In this document: in pieces, positions 9,219 to 17,760 of the stretch
Layout of the letters: every line of letters starts with the position of its first letter
How positions within the stretch are numbered: the stretch's first letter is position 1
Assembly (NCBI RefSeq): GCF_016775155.1
Contig: NZ_JAEUGD010000058.1
Location: 199,733-263,732, forward strand
DNA: 64,000 bases
Direction of reading: 5' to 3'
Source: Fulvivirga marina
GTDB lineage: Bacteria > Bacteroidota > Bacteroidia > Cytophagales > Cyclobacteriaceae
Notes under the pieces: generated by a model
Databases searched by the model: none
Told to the model about the DNA's origin: nothing
What the model saw: only the letters and a program-made list of their open reading frames with translations
Made by a program: the position numbers and the translations under genes

Positions 9219-10217
9219 TTACTTACTATAAACATACTTTTCCAGATCCTCAACCGGTTCCCAGGTACCTGCTTCCGCATAATCAACGGCTTCATCGATC
9301 TCTTTTTCTATCTCTTTATCCATGGTTTTTATTTGCTTTTCAGTGATCAGCCCTTGCTTTAACAGTTGATCGGTAAAAGTCTGAATGGGGTCTCTCTTTT
9401 TCCATTCTTTTACCTCTTCTTTGGTGCGATATAATTCTGCATCAAACATAGAATGAGCGCGATAACGGTAGGTATTACAAACCAGGAAATAAGGTTTACC
9501 TGTTTTTCTTATATATTTAACAGCCTTACGGGCAGCTTTTTCAACCGCTAACACATTCATCCCATCCACTGCAGTTGCCTCTATTCCATATCCAACGCCT
9601 TTTTTTTCAAGATTTTGTTCGTGGTGGGTATATTGAAGAGCTGTGCCCATAGCATATCTATTATTTTCACACACAAAAAGTACTGGCACTTCAAACAGAG
9701 TGGCAAGGTTTAGCGATTCATGAAATTCTCCTTCAGCTGCTGCTCCCTCTCCAAAGAAACAGGCAGTGATATCACCTTTTTCCTGTTTTTTATCAGCCAA
9801 AGCCATACCCACCGCCAATGGAAGATGACCTGCAACAATGGCATTACCACCGAAGAATTTCTTGGATTTGTCAAACAGATGCATTGATCCTCCCCTTCCC
9901 AGGCTGCAACCTTCCTGTTTCCCATACATCTCGGCCATGATCTTTCGGGCGCTGATCCCTCGTACCAGTGCGTGACCATGTTCTCGATAGGTACACAAGA
10001 CATTATCATCCTGAGTCAACGATTGCATAACTCCAACGGCCACAGCTTCTTCTCCAACGTAAAGGTGTAAGAATCCCCTGATCTTCATTTTAGAGTACAT
10101 TTCAGCGGCCTTATCTTCCAAGGCCCTGATGCTTTTCATCTGCCTGAGTAGCTCCATTCCATGATTATGATCAACTTGTCCTCTTTGTTTTGATTCAATT
10201 ACAGGTGTCTCTTTCAT
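9219..10217 (-). CDS. pdhA: Pyruvate dehydrogenase E1 component, alpha subunit
   Basis: A 332-residue thiamine diphosphate-binding subunit. Visible signs: YVGEEAVAVGV near 53-63, TYREHGHAL near 76-83, GGSMHLFD near 109-116, the thiamine diphosphate/Mg2+ motif starting at GEG 156-158 and closing at NN 185-186, and the loop TYRYRAHSMFD before the C-terminal helices, where the regulatory-loop serine of the family lies. Length fits bacterial E1alpha. It is the first gene of the operon; the VOC gene follows after 56 bases. A perfect 14-bp palindrome lies 82-95 bases upstream of the ATG. Substrate could be pyruvate or acetoin; the sequence alone does not separate them, and pyruvate is favoured by the family resemblance. 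Confidence 0.92.
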   Translation of the reverse strand: MKETPVIESKQRGQVDHNHGMELLRQMKSIRALEDKAAEMYSKMKIRGFLHLYVGEEAVAVGVMQSLTQDDNVLCTYREHGHALVRGISARKIMAEMYGKQEGCSLGRGGSMHLFDKSKKFFGGNAIVAGHLPLAVGMALADKKQEKGDITACFFGEGAAAEGEFHESLNLATLFEVPVLFVCENNRYAMGTALQYTHHEQNLEKKGVGYGIEATAVDGMNVLAVEKAARKAVKYIRKTGKPYFLVCNTYRYRAHSMFDAELYRTKEEVKEWKKRDPIQTFTDQLLKQGLITEKQIKTMDKEIEKEIDEAVDYAEAGTWEPVEDLEKYVYSK

Positions 10218-10298
10218 GGTTGTTGATTTAGATTGAATTAACTCATAATTTCCCTATGAATAAATGACATATATCTAAAGAAATCGTGACATTCATTA

Positions 10299-10312
10299 TG
10301 ACAGATCTGTCA
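10299..10312. promoter_or_regulatory. Perfect palindrome TGACAGATCTGTCA upstream of the PDH operon
   Basis: A perfect 14-bp inverted repeat 82-95 bases upstream of the E1alpha start codon. A close relative, ATGACAGATTGTTCA, lies at 12275-12289 at a comparable distance from the acetyl-CoA synthetase start. The symmetry and position suit an operator for a dimeric regulator; the binding protein is unknown. Confidence 0.4.
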
Positions 10313-10380
10313 CTTGAGCCTACACTATAACCTTAAGGAATTGAAGAAAGTGGCTTTAAGAATGAAGGTGTTTTCCATTC

Positions 10381-10415
10381 CCCTTCATCTCTCTGAGAAG
10401 AAGAGAGATGAAGGG
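10381..10415. repeat. Perfect 14-bp stem-loop between acs and the PDH operon
   Basis: CCCTTCATCTCTCT (10381-10394) pairs perfectly with AGAGAGATGAAGGG (10402-10415) across the loop GAGAAGA. No T-run follows on either strand, so it is not a classical terminator. It lies downstream of acs (stop at 10472) and upstream of E1alpha, both on the minus strand; it may protect the acs transcript end or weaken read-through. Confidence 0.6.
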
Positions 10416-10471
10416 AGAGTGACACTGCCCCTCTTCAAAATACTTTGAAATAATCACTTCAGGTGATATAA

Positions 10472-12205
10472 TTACTCCAACGTTGAAGTATCACCCTCGG
10501 GCACTCCCATCTCTCTGGCTTTCAAAAGCCTTCTCATAATTTTACCACTACGAGTTTTTGGCAAACTTTCCGTAAACTCAATCTCTTTGGGTGCTATGGC
10601 CGGACCTAATTTCTTACGGGCATGCCCTAAAATATCCTGGCGCAATTCATCATTTGCTTCAAAGCCAATCTTCAATACCACAAAAGCTTTTACCAGCTCT
10701 CTGATCATAGAGTCTGGCTTACCAATCACTGCCGACTCAGCCACTGCGGGATGCTCCATCAAGCAGCTTTCCACCTCAAAAGGTCCTACCATATGCCCTG
10801 ATGTTTTGATAATATCATCTGCACGACCAACAAACCAGAAATAGCCATCCTCATCTTGTTTGGCCAAATCACCTGAGATGTACCAGTCTCCATGGAAGCT
10901 TTTATTGTATCGCTCTTCTTGATGAAGATATGACCTGAACATAGATGGCCAACCTCTTTTAAGAACCAAATGCCCTTGTTTACCGGGTTCATCAATAATT
11001 GTGAATTTATTATCAATGATCTCTGCAATAGCTGCCTTAATGCCAGGAAGAGGCTTGCCCATAGATCCAGGCTTCACTTCCATCGATCTGTAGTTGGCAA
11101 TTATTATACCTCCTGTTTCGGTTTGCCACCAGTTATCTAAAACAGGCACTCCAAAGGCCTTCTCACCCCATGTTACTGCCTCGGGATTCAATGGTTCCCC
11201 AACACTTAGTATAAGCCTTAAATGTTCTAAATCGTATTTATCGACAGGCATAAAATTAGCCCGCATCAACCTGCGAATAGCAGTAGGTGCAGTATACCAT
11301 ACATTTACTTTTTGATCCTGCAATAGGGTATACCAGCGAGTGACATCAAACTCTTCTTCATCTACTATATTGGTAACTCCATTGACCAATGGTGCAATAA
11401 TTCCATATGAAGTACCTGTTACCCATCCCGGGTCAGCGGTACACCAGAAAATATCACCGGGTTGAAAATCAAGCACATATTTACCAGTAACATAATGCAT
11501 CAATACCGCTTCGTGTACATGCAATGCCCCTTTGGGCATACCTGTAGTACCGCTGGTAAAGTGCAATAATGCGGGCGTCTCAGGTTCGGTAAACGGTATT
11601 TCAAACACATCAGGCACATCAGCCAAATGTTTACTAAGGGACAATATATGATCTGAAGGGTCTTCTTCAATATCTGTCAGTAATATGTATTTCAACTCCG
11701 GCAAATCATTTAGCAATGTTTTTACTTTCTTATCAAACAAAGCCTTTGTGGTTACAAGAACACGTACATTACCACTTTTCAGTCGTTGCAAAATAGGCTC
11801 GGGACCAAAAACAGAAAACAGCGGGCAAAAAACAGCCGTATATTTCAAAGTGCCCAGTGCTGCAATATAGAGCGCTGGAACCCGGCCAATGAGAGAATAT
11901 ACAGTTTCTCCCTTTTTGACACCTAGTTTCTGTAAAAGATTAGCAAACGAAGCTGTTAGAGATTTGAGCTCCCCATAAGAATAATCCCGGATTGTGCCCT
12001 CCTTTTGTATCCATCGCAAAGCCGTGTGATTTTCAAGCGGCCCCTCACAATGCTTATCGATCGCTTCATAAGCTATATTAAGCCCATGTTTTTTAACATG
12101 TGGGTCCAGTTGTCGAAGTTCTTCTTCCCAGAAGAATTCTTTACGCAGCCTTTCGTAGTCCGCAAGGTTGGGTCTACTTAATGTTTTGTTTCTCAGATCA
12201 GGCAT
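10472..12205 (-). CDS. acsA: Acetyl-CoA synthetase (AMP-forming acetate-CoA ligase)
   Basis: A 577-residue ANL-superfamily enzyme converting acetate, ATP and CoA to acetyl-CoA. Signs: P-loop [10 protein letters not shown] at 217-226, WWQTETGG near 345, [29 protein letters not shown] in the A8 region, and the C-terminal [14 protein letters not shown] with K555 as the catalytic lysine normally controlled by acetylation. It is shorter than E. coli Acs (652) and resembles the AcsA type of Bacillus (about 570). It lies upstream of the pyruvate dehydrogenase operon in the same direction, with a hairpin between, so both routes to acetyl-CoA are neighbours. A dyad ATGACAGATTGTTCA stands about 70 bases upstream. 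A propionate specificity is possible but less likely. Confidence 0.92.
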   Translation of the reverse strand: MPDLRNKTLSRPNLADYERLRKEFFWEEELRQLDPHVKKHGLNIAYEAIDKHCEGPLENHTALRWIQKEGTIRDYSYGELKSLTASFANLLQKLGVKKGETVYSLIGRVPALYIAALGTLKYTAVFCPLFSVFGPEPILQRLKSGNVRVLVTTKALFDKKVKTLLNDLPELKYILLTDIEEDPSDHILSLSKHLADVPDVFEIPFTEPETPALLHFTSGTTGMPKGALHVHEAVLMHYVTGKYVLDFQPGDIFWCTADPGWVTGTSYGIIAPLVNGVTNIVDEEEFDVTRWYTLLQDQKVNVWYTAPTAIRRLMRANFMPVDKYDLEHLRLILSVGEPLNPEAVTWGEKAFGVPVLDNWWQTETGGIIIANYRSMEVKPGSMGKPLPGIKAAIAEIIDNKFTIIDEPGKQGHLVLKRGWPSMFRSYLHQEERYNKSFHGDWYISGDLAKQDEDGYFWFVGRADDIIKTSGHMVGPFEVESCLMEHPAVAESAVIGKPDSMIRELVKAFVVLKIGFEANDELRQDILGHARKKLGPAIAPKEIEFTESLPKTRSGKIMRRLLKAREMGVPEGDTSTLE

Positions 12206-12274
12206 AACTACCTTTTTTAGATTGAATATTACAATCGTCCGATTAAAAACAATGTAACCTCATCGTTTGAACTC

Positions 12275-12289
12275 ATGACAGATTGTTCA
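12275..12289. promoter_or_regulatory. Imperfect dyad ATGACAGATTGTTCA upstream of acsA
   Basis: The left arm ATGACAGAT is identical to the first nine bases of the palindrome upstream of E1alpha (10298-10306); the right arm GTTCA is degenerate. It ends about 70 bases upstream of the acsA start. It is a candidate shared operator for the two acetyl-CoA-producing units. A further TGTCA lies at 12299-12303. Confidence 0.25.
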
Positions 12290-12334
12290 ATAATAGTTGT
12301 CATGCTAAGGCAAGCTATCAGGAGCACGTTTACG

Positions 12335-13834
12335 CTAACCTGAACTCCCCTGCATGCCAAATGCATAGTAATAGATAGTAGGATCTCCCGGGTATATGCC
12401 TTCGAGCATTATACCTCCCTGCTGCGACCCTACAGCGCTGATAAAATCATCCACCGATTTTATAGGAATATTGTTGACTGAAGTTATAATAAAACCTTCT
12501 TTAATATCTGTATACTCAGACAATTTACCAGCATATAGCCTGGTTACAATAACACCATTTTTTATACTATACTTTTGCTTATCTTCATTACTTATTTCCT
12601 GCAACTCAACACCTAGTTCCTTTAATAATGCCTTACCCGCCCCCGCAGCGATTGTTTTTTCTTTCGGGCTTTCCAATGTAGCGTACAGCTTTAATTCCTT
12701 ACCATTGCGTATAAGGGTAATTTTTACTTTTTCTCCTGGTTTTTTCCTGGCTATTATTTCCTGCAACTCAGGAGAGCTGTCAGTTGCCATATCGTCTATT
12801 GCAATGATCACATCTTTCTTCCGAATCCCGGCTTTTTGAGCTGCTTCGCCTTCCAGAACATTATTTACATAGACTCCGGTAGTTCGCTTAATGTTTAATT
12901 CATCTGATAATTCACTATTGAGATCACTGATAATTACGCCAAGCACGGCACGCTGGACTTTTCCAAAATTCATTAGGTCATCAACAACTTTTTTTACAAT
13001 ATCAGAAGGAATAGCAAAAGCATAGCCTGCATAGACACCGGTAGGAGTGGCAATCGCGGTATTGATCCCTATTAGCTTTCCATCCAGCGACACTAATGCC
13101 CCACCACTATTACCAGGGTTAACCGCTGCATCAGTCTGAATAAATGACTCAATAGCGTTCTGATCCTGTAAAATATTGATATTACGGGCTTTCGCACTTA
13201 CGATTCCTGCGGTTACCGTTGAGGCCAAATTAAAAGGGTTGCCAACGGCCAGCACCCACTGACCTACCTCTACACTATCGCTATTACCAAACGTAATATA
13301 TGAAAGTTCATTGGCATCAATCCTGACCAGCGCAAGATCAGTTTGCGAATCGGTACCTATTACCTTTCCTTTATAAGAATGTCGGTCATACAAGGTAACT
13401 TCAATTTCATCAGCACCCTCGATCACATGATTGTTTGTTACAATATAACCGTCACTGGAAAGAATTACTCCTGATCCTGCTGTCTGCCTCGGCACCACCT
13501 TGTATTTCCTCTCGGGAAATTGAAAATCAAATTGCTTGAAAAAAGGGTCATTACGAAGCAGATCTCTTAAAGGGTCTGGAATCCCATAGAAGTTTTTTCC
13601 ATTTTCCTGACCATCAACTGTATATGTGCTCCTAATATGTACAACCCCTGGAGTTGCCACTCTGGCTGCGTGCCTGAAATCTACAGTCCCGGTATATGAG
13701 ATATTGGATGCAGTTACTCCATACTTACTTTGCAAGGTGCCAATATCTCTTTTTGTATTTTCTCTTTCCTGTGCCTGGCAAGCGATCAGCAAAAGTGATG
13801 ATACCACAAGCAATGAGATAGGCTTAAGGTTCAT
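12335..13834 (-). CDS. HtrA/DegP-family serine protease, lipoprotein type
   Basis: A 499-residue trypsin-like protease and chaperone for the periplasm. The N-terminus is a lipoprotein signal, with LIAC and Cys19 as the acylated residue, so this enzyme should be membrane-anchored, unlike soluble DegP. Catalytic residues visible: H136 in TNNHVIEG, D166 in SQTDLALVRI, S243 in GNSGGAL. Two PDZ domains follow: the first at about 295-380 (AVLGVIISDLN to KITLIRNG), the second, less typical, at about 400-490. It starts seven bases after the stop of the alpha/beta hydrolase gene, so they form one unit. It fits the envelope-stress theme of the region. Confidence 0.92.
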   Translation of the reverse strand: MNLKPISLLVVSSLLLIACQAQERENTKRDIGTLQSKYGVTASNISYTGTVDFRHAARVATPGVVHIRSTYTVDGQENGKNFYGIPDPLRDLLRNDPFFKQFDFQFPERKYKVVPRQTAGSGVILSSDGYIVTNNHVIEGADEIEVTLYDRHSYKGKVIGTDSQTDLALVRIDANELSYITFGNSDSVEVGQWVLAVGNPFNLASTVTAGIVSAKARNINILQDQNAIESFIQTDAAVNPGNSGGALVSLDGKLIGINTAIATPTGVYAGYAFAIPSDIVKKVVDDLMNFGKVQRAVLGVIISDLNSELSDELNIKRTTGVYVNNVLEGEAAQKAGIRKKDVIIAIDDMATDSSPELQEIIARKKPGEKVKITLIRNGKELKLYATLESPKEKTIAAGAGKALLKELGVELQEISNEDKQKYSIKNGVIVTRLYAGKLSEYTDIKEGFIITSVNNIPIKSVDDFISAVGSQQGGIMLEGIYPGDPTIYYYAFGMQGSSG

Positions 13835-13841
13835 TTTTAGC

Positions 13842-14498
13842 TTATTTTAAATGTTTTTTAAACCAAATTGCCGAAGTGTGTGCCACTTCTTCCAGCGCAC
13901 CACGCTCCTCAAACAAGTGAGTCGCCCCGGGAATAATCTTGAGTTCTTTCTCGCATTTCAGTTTTTTATAGGCCAATTGATTGAGCTTGATCACTTCAAT
14001 ATCATTGCCCCCTACAATAAGCAACACTGGAGCCTTCACAAATTCGAGTACAGGCAAAGAAAGATCCGGCCTACCTCCTCTTGACACAACTGCTTTGATC
14101 TCCTTACCCAGTTCTGTCGCCGCAGCATTAAGAGCTGAAGCCGCACCAGTGCTGGCACCAAAGTAGCCAATGTTTAAATGCTTGGTTTCTTGCTGAGACA
14201 TTACCCAATGGGTAACCGAGATCAACCTGTTGGTAAGTAAACCTATGTTAAACCTGTTATCATAAACAGCGTCTTCCTGCTCAGTGAGCAAGTCAAACAA
14301 CAAAGTAGCCACATTGCTTTCCCTTATTGTATCTGCCACCTTGTTGTTTCGAGGACTAAACCTGCTACTTCCGCTGCCATGCGAGAAAATAACCAACCCC
14401 GTAGCTCCCTTAGGAATAATTAACTCACCAGACAACGTAACATTTTTTATAGGGATTTGTACTTCTCTTTTAAAGTTTTCAGTGATTGTAGCTTTCAT
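13842..14498 (-). CDS. Dienelactone hydrolase-like alpha/beta hydrolase
   Basis: A 218-residue cytoplasmic hydrolase. The nucleophile elbow is GASTG at 114-118 (S116), the acid is likely the Asp in VGGNDIEV (about 170), and the base the His in PGATHLFEE (about 193). The early motif IFSHGSGSSRFSPRNNKVA is typical of the dienelactone-hydrolase-like family that in other bacteria is often fused or linked to phosphoribosyltransferase domains; here the hydrolase stands alone. The substrate is unknown, and these proteins are frequent in stress-gene islands. It precedes htrA with seven bases between, in the same direction. Confidence 0.8.
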   Translation of the reverse strand: MKATITENFKREVQIPIKNVTLSGELIIPKGATGLVIFSHGSGSSRFSPRNNKVADTIRESNVATLLFDLLTEQEDAVYDNRFNIGLLTNRLISVTHWVMSQQETKHLNIGYFGASTGAASALNAAATELGKEIKAVVSRGGRPDLSLPVLEFVKAPVLLIVGGNDIEVIKLNQLAYKKLKCEKELKIIPGATHLFEERGALEEVAHTSAIWFKKHLK

Positions 14499-14557
14499 AG
14501 TCTTCAGTGTTATTTCATAATTTATAAAATCCCCTCCTTGCTTATCAACGATATGTA

Positions 14558-15118
14558 TTACCTCACCACATGATCTTTATTTCCATAATCACCTCCCTGA
14601 TAAATCACAAAATCTCCTTTACCTAGGGGCTGTTCAGGGATATCCTTTTCAAATTTCAAAGCCAGTTTATCTTTCCGGTTTTCAATACGAAATAGCGTCC
14701 ACATAGCATAATCCAATCTCATAAACTCGATAGCCCTTGAGGAAGATAGTACTGCTCTGATTCTCTTATAGTAATACTTACGTAGCTTTGCCAGTTCAAC
14801 GTCAATTTCAAGAAGCTCAGTGTAGAGCCTCATTTTGTGTGATTCCTTCAGCTCTCCTCCATATTCAGATTGTAGCTCTATTATCTGAAGATATTCTATT
14901 TCCAAATCTTCAATTGCCTGCTGATAATCACTATACACAGGCCAGAAAGCCATCCGTTCTGATTCTGTCAGATGCATATGTAAGAGTATTATCTTGCGTT
15001 GTTCTTCCTGCCAAAGCATATAAGAGGTTCTTGCAGACACTGCATATTCCTGTGCCCTGCCTGTAAGAAATGTTAACATAAGACTACACGCAAAGGCGGA
15101 CATCTTAATTTTTTTCAT
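14558..15118 (-). CDS. Periplasmic Spy/CpxP-like hypothetical protein
   Basis: A 186-residue secreted protein with a clear signal peptide (MKKIKMSAFACSLMLTFLTG, cut near RAQ). The mature part is charged and helical. The motif LTESERMAFWPVYSDYQQAI (near residue 50) is like the LTxxQ/ExxxFWPVYxxY signature of small periplasmic proteins related in style to Spy/CpxP, which in other bacteria sense or buffer envelope stress. The function of this protein is not known. The frame could be read six bases further upstream from a TTG, but the ATG at 15118 gives a proper signal peptide. It lies upstream of the hydrolase-htrA pair, 59 bases apart, and may be cotranscribed with them. Confidence 0.65.
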   Translation of the reverse strand: MKKIKMSAFACSLMLTFLTGRAQEYAVSARTSYMLWQEEQRKIILLHMHLTESERMAFWPVYSDYQQAIEDLEIEYLQIIELQSEYGGELKESHKMRLYTELLEIDVELAKLRKYYYKRIRAVLSSSRAIEFMRLDYAMWTLFRIENRKDKLALKFEKDIPEQPLGKGDFVIYQGGDYGNKDHVVR

Positions 15119-15315
15119 AACCAACAGTTTATAAGAATCAATTTACTTCCTATACACAAGCCCATGAATGACAACCGTTATCAAATGCCAAGACTTTCCT
15201 TGGCGGTGTCAATTACCTGAATACAGGTTCTCAGGCATATACAGACCTCTGCTATCGCAACAGGCACACTCTACGATACTCATTGAGAATAATTTATGAT
15301 AGGGTATAAAAGTAA

Positions 15316-15340
15316 GAAGGCGGATTGAACATCCGCCTTC
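15316..15340 (-). terminator. GAAGGCGGAT stem-loop, terminator on the minus strand
   Basis: GAAGGCGGAT (15316-15325) pairs perfectly with ATCCGCCTTC (15331-15340) around the loop TGAAC. On the minus strand it is followed by TTACTTTTAT, a weak U-tract. A shorter version of the same stem lies at 31721-31738. The stem is about 360 bases beyond the polX stop codon. Confidence 0.55.
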
Positions 15341-15551
15341 CGATAACATAGTTTAGTGCTTTTTGCGGCAGTTATTCTATATTACCTGCACAACCAAAAC
15401 CTTAACAGTTAAGATGCTGAATAATTTCAGCTATTGAATAGGTAGTTTCATGCATTTTGAAACACTTATATCTACCATCCTCCCATACTCAACCAATAAG
15501 ACTTTGACTATGTTTCAGTTATAAAGGTACTTCATATCCTTTCCGATTGTC

Positions 15552-15565
15552 ATGATGGAGATCAC
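15552..15565. promoter_or_regulatory. Putative Crp/Fnr-type operator ATGATGGAGATCAC
   Basis: The dyad is ATGAT-GGAG-ATCAC, with the core TGAT-N4-ATCA exact. It lies between polX (stop at 15702) and the Spy-like gene, about 435 bases upstream of the latter, too far for a simple promoter site of that gene unless an unannotated transcript starts here. Confidence 0.3.
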
Positions 15566-15701
15566 GGATTACCGAGAGTTTTATCATACTTTGATAAAAC
15601 AGCAATGAATTACCGTTAATTGCGAAAGGGTAACATTTACGACAGCACGAAAGGTCTCCACCCAATGGTGGCTCCAATTTTAGTAATTGTAAATTGATAA
15701 G

Positions 15702-17447
15702 CTATACAACACTCAAATTTCCTTTTGAAGTGAGCTTTACAATATCATGCCATGGTTTGGTATTGAGAATATTATCAGCCGTACACCAGGCACGCCTGGC
15801 AACACCTACACCTAATGACATAAAATAAAAATCATTGTACTTATGACTATCAGTGCTAATTACCAGGTTCACTCCTGCTTCTCTGGCCTCATTGGCCCAC
15901 TCATCTTTCAGGTCCAGCCTCTCAGGTTGCCCATTGATCTCAAGAGCTGTACCTGTACCAACCGCTGCCTCTATCAATGCGGCAATATCAACAGGGTATG
16001 CCTCCCGCTTGCCAATAAGTCGTCCGGTAGGATGCCCAATGCAGTTCACATATGAATTTTCACAAGCTTTGATCAATCGGTCTGTGTTATTTCGGCTAAA
16101 ACCTGAATGGATGGAAGCCACTACCCAATCGAGTTGCGATAGAATTTCATCGGAAAGATCAAGCGCCCCATCAGCCAGAATGTCTACTTCAGCACCTGCT
16201 TTTAAAAAGTCTCTTCCCTGTTTCTGATTGATGACCTTCACTTCTTCAATCTGCTTCAAAAATTCCTGATCTTTCATGCCTCTTGCTACCCTGGACGATT
16301 TGGTGTGATCAGTGATGGCTATGTAATCATATGAAAAATTCTTTTCCACAAAGTCGACTATTTCTTCCATGGTCTGCAATCCATCAGACCAGTCCGAATG
16401 CATTTGCAGGTCTCCTCTAATATCCTTTATTTCTACTAGCTTAGGAATTGCTCTTTTCAATGCCAGCTCAATTTCACCTTTATCTTCTCTCATCTCCGGG
16501 GGAATATATTGCATGCCCAAGTGCTTATAAAGTTGCTCTTCGGTTTTTCCTGCTAGACGCTTATGATTACGGGCCGTGAAAATTCCATATTCACTGATCT
16601 TGTAGCCCTTGTCCCTTGCTAATCGACGCAGGTGAATATTATGATCCTTCGAGCCTGTAAAGTATTGAAATGCTGCTCCCCATTCTGATTCATCTACCAT
16701 CCGAAGGTCTGCCTGCCTACCATTTTCTTGCATAAGGATACTCACACGCGTATCTCCCTTGGCAAGCACCCTCTGTGCCAATTTTGGACTAGTAAATACC
16801 TTTACCACTTTTTTGCGGTCCTTTAATTTTACCGCAGCAAGAATGTCCAGATCGCCTATGGTTTCTTTTCTCCTACGCAGGCTACCTGCAAGTTCCGCAC
16901 GTTTCACCTCTTTTAATGTTTTTAATGGTGCGAGGAGCTTCTCTCCAGCCTCTAATGCATCCCTTAGGAGCATTCTTTCTTCAAGCTGCTTGTGCAACTT
17001 CAGGCCACGCAGCATGTTTTCCACCTTTCTTGGACCAAACCCCTTAAGCTTGGTAATGCGACCGTCTTTTAATGCTTTTACGACATCCTCTTTCGATTCT
17101 ACATGTAAATCCTCATACAGTCGCTTGAGCGACTTTGGTCCAAAACCACGGACATCGACCAATTCAATCAACCCATGTGGAACAATTTTTTTAAGGTTTT
17201 CAAACCTCGAAATTGAACCGGTACTATAAAATTCTCTGATATCTTTTTCGAGACTCTTTCCTACCCCCGGGATTTCCTTGACCGTACCTTCCTTCAGATA
17301 TAAGGAAATATCATCAGGTAAACTCTTGATAGCCTGAGAAGCTTTCATATATGCAATAGCCTTAAAGAGATTTTCTCCTCCAAGATAACGGTACATCGAT
17401 CCGAGATCCTGCAGAATAGTGGCTAGTCGTTTATTCTGATCAGTCAT
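15702..17447 (-). CDS. polX: DNA polymerase X family protein (PolX, polymerase plus PHP domain)
   Basis: A 581-residue bacterial family-X DNA polymerase involved in base-excision and gap repair. The N-terminal 8-kDa-like and helix-hairpin-helix part covers about 1-150 (KEIPGVGKSL near 58, DVRGFGPKSL near 98, KLKGFGPRKV near 133). The nucleotidyltransferase domain shows AGSLRRRKETIGDLDIL, with D199 and D201 as metal ligands. The C-terminal PHP domain begins near 345 with DLQMHSDWSDG, followed by AITDHTKSS and AGAEVDILADG, metal-binding residues that usually give 3'-5' exonuclease activity. Length matches Bacillus PolX (570). The ATG at 17447 gives the usual family N-terminus. It stands alone between noncoding regions. 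Confidence 0.93.
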   Translation of the reverse strand: MTDQNKRLATILQDLGSMYRYLGGENLFKAIAYMKASQAIKSLPDDISLYLKEGTVKEIPGVGKSLEKDIREFYSTGSISRFENLKKIVPHGLIELVDVRGFGPKSLKRLYEDLHVESKEDVVKALKDGRITKLKGFGPRKVENMLRGLKLHKQLEERMLLRDALEAGEKLLAPLKTLKEVKRAELAGSLRRRKETIGDLDILAAVKLKDRKKVVKVFTSPKLAQRVLAKGDTRVSILMQENGRQADLRMVDESEWGAAFQYFTGSKDHNIHLRRLARDKGYKISEYGIFTARNHKRLAGKTEEQLYKHLGMQYIPPEMREDKGEIELALKRAIPKLVEIKDIRGDLQMHSDWSDGLQTMEEIVDFVEKNFSYDYIAITDHTKSSRVARGMKDQEFLKQIEEVKVINQKQGRDFLKAGAEVDILADGALDLSDEILSQLDWVVASIHSGFSRNNTDRLIKACENSYVNCIGHPTGRLIGKREAYPVDIAALIEAAVGTGTALEINGQPERLDLKDEWANEAREAGVNLVISTDSHKYNDFYFMSLGVGVARRAWCTADNILNTKPWHDIVKLTSKGNLSVV

Positions 17448-17760
17448 AATTTTAGTCTTTAAAATACTACAGGCTGGTCGCCAAAAATGAATAAGTCCAA
17501 TTAAATATCAAACCTTAGTACCATCAACGATACCTATCATAGGCGGAGCAAATAATCCTCATTAAAACACCTGCCCCAATAATTGTTTAGCGGTCTCTTA
17601 TGGAGGTTTCTTATATTGATGAGCTGATCAGAAGAAATGATAAACTTCATCAGAGGGTACGGCTTTCCATAGAGGAGTGGAATAATTCTTAACAGAAATC
17701 ATAAGTATATCTGACTCTTGAGGATTAACCAGGTGGAAAATAAAAAGGCAATACCTATCT
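17448..17760. other. Region upstream of polX
   Basis: 313 bases without a gene. It contains two adjacent dyads, TGATGAGCTGATCA (17617-17630, six-base spacer) and ATGATAAACTTCAT (17637-17650, the recurring four-spacer form with one mismatch). They are 170-200 bases upstream of polX, and downstream of the regulator gene ending at 17761. Confidence 0.35.

Larger units (their letters stand above)
15119..15701. other. 583-base intergenic region rich in inverted repeats
   Basis: No protein-coding frame is convincing here. From left to right it holds a TGAC-N7-ATCA dyad (15169-15183), a perfect 10-bp terminator-like stem (15316-15340), a Crp/Fnr-like dyad (15552-15565) and a perfect 9-bp inverted repeat, GTTTTATCA / TGATAAAAC (15578-15600). 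A minus-strand transcript ending at the 15316 stem would be either a long 3' end of polX or a separate small RNA. Confidence 0.5.

Noticed and set aside
9710-10009. A 99-codon minus-strand frame
   Set aside because: It lies wholly inside the pyruvate dehydrogenase E1alpha gene in another frame; E1alpha has clear family motifs.
10381-10415. Classical Rho-independent terminator after acsA
   Set aside because: The stem is perfect, but no T-run follows on either strand, so I list it only as a stem-loop.
15853-16227. A 124-codon + strand frame opposite polX
   Set aside because: It is antisense to the PHP domain of PolX and its Ser/Ala/Pro-rich composition is typical of a shadow frame.
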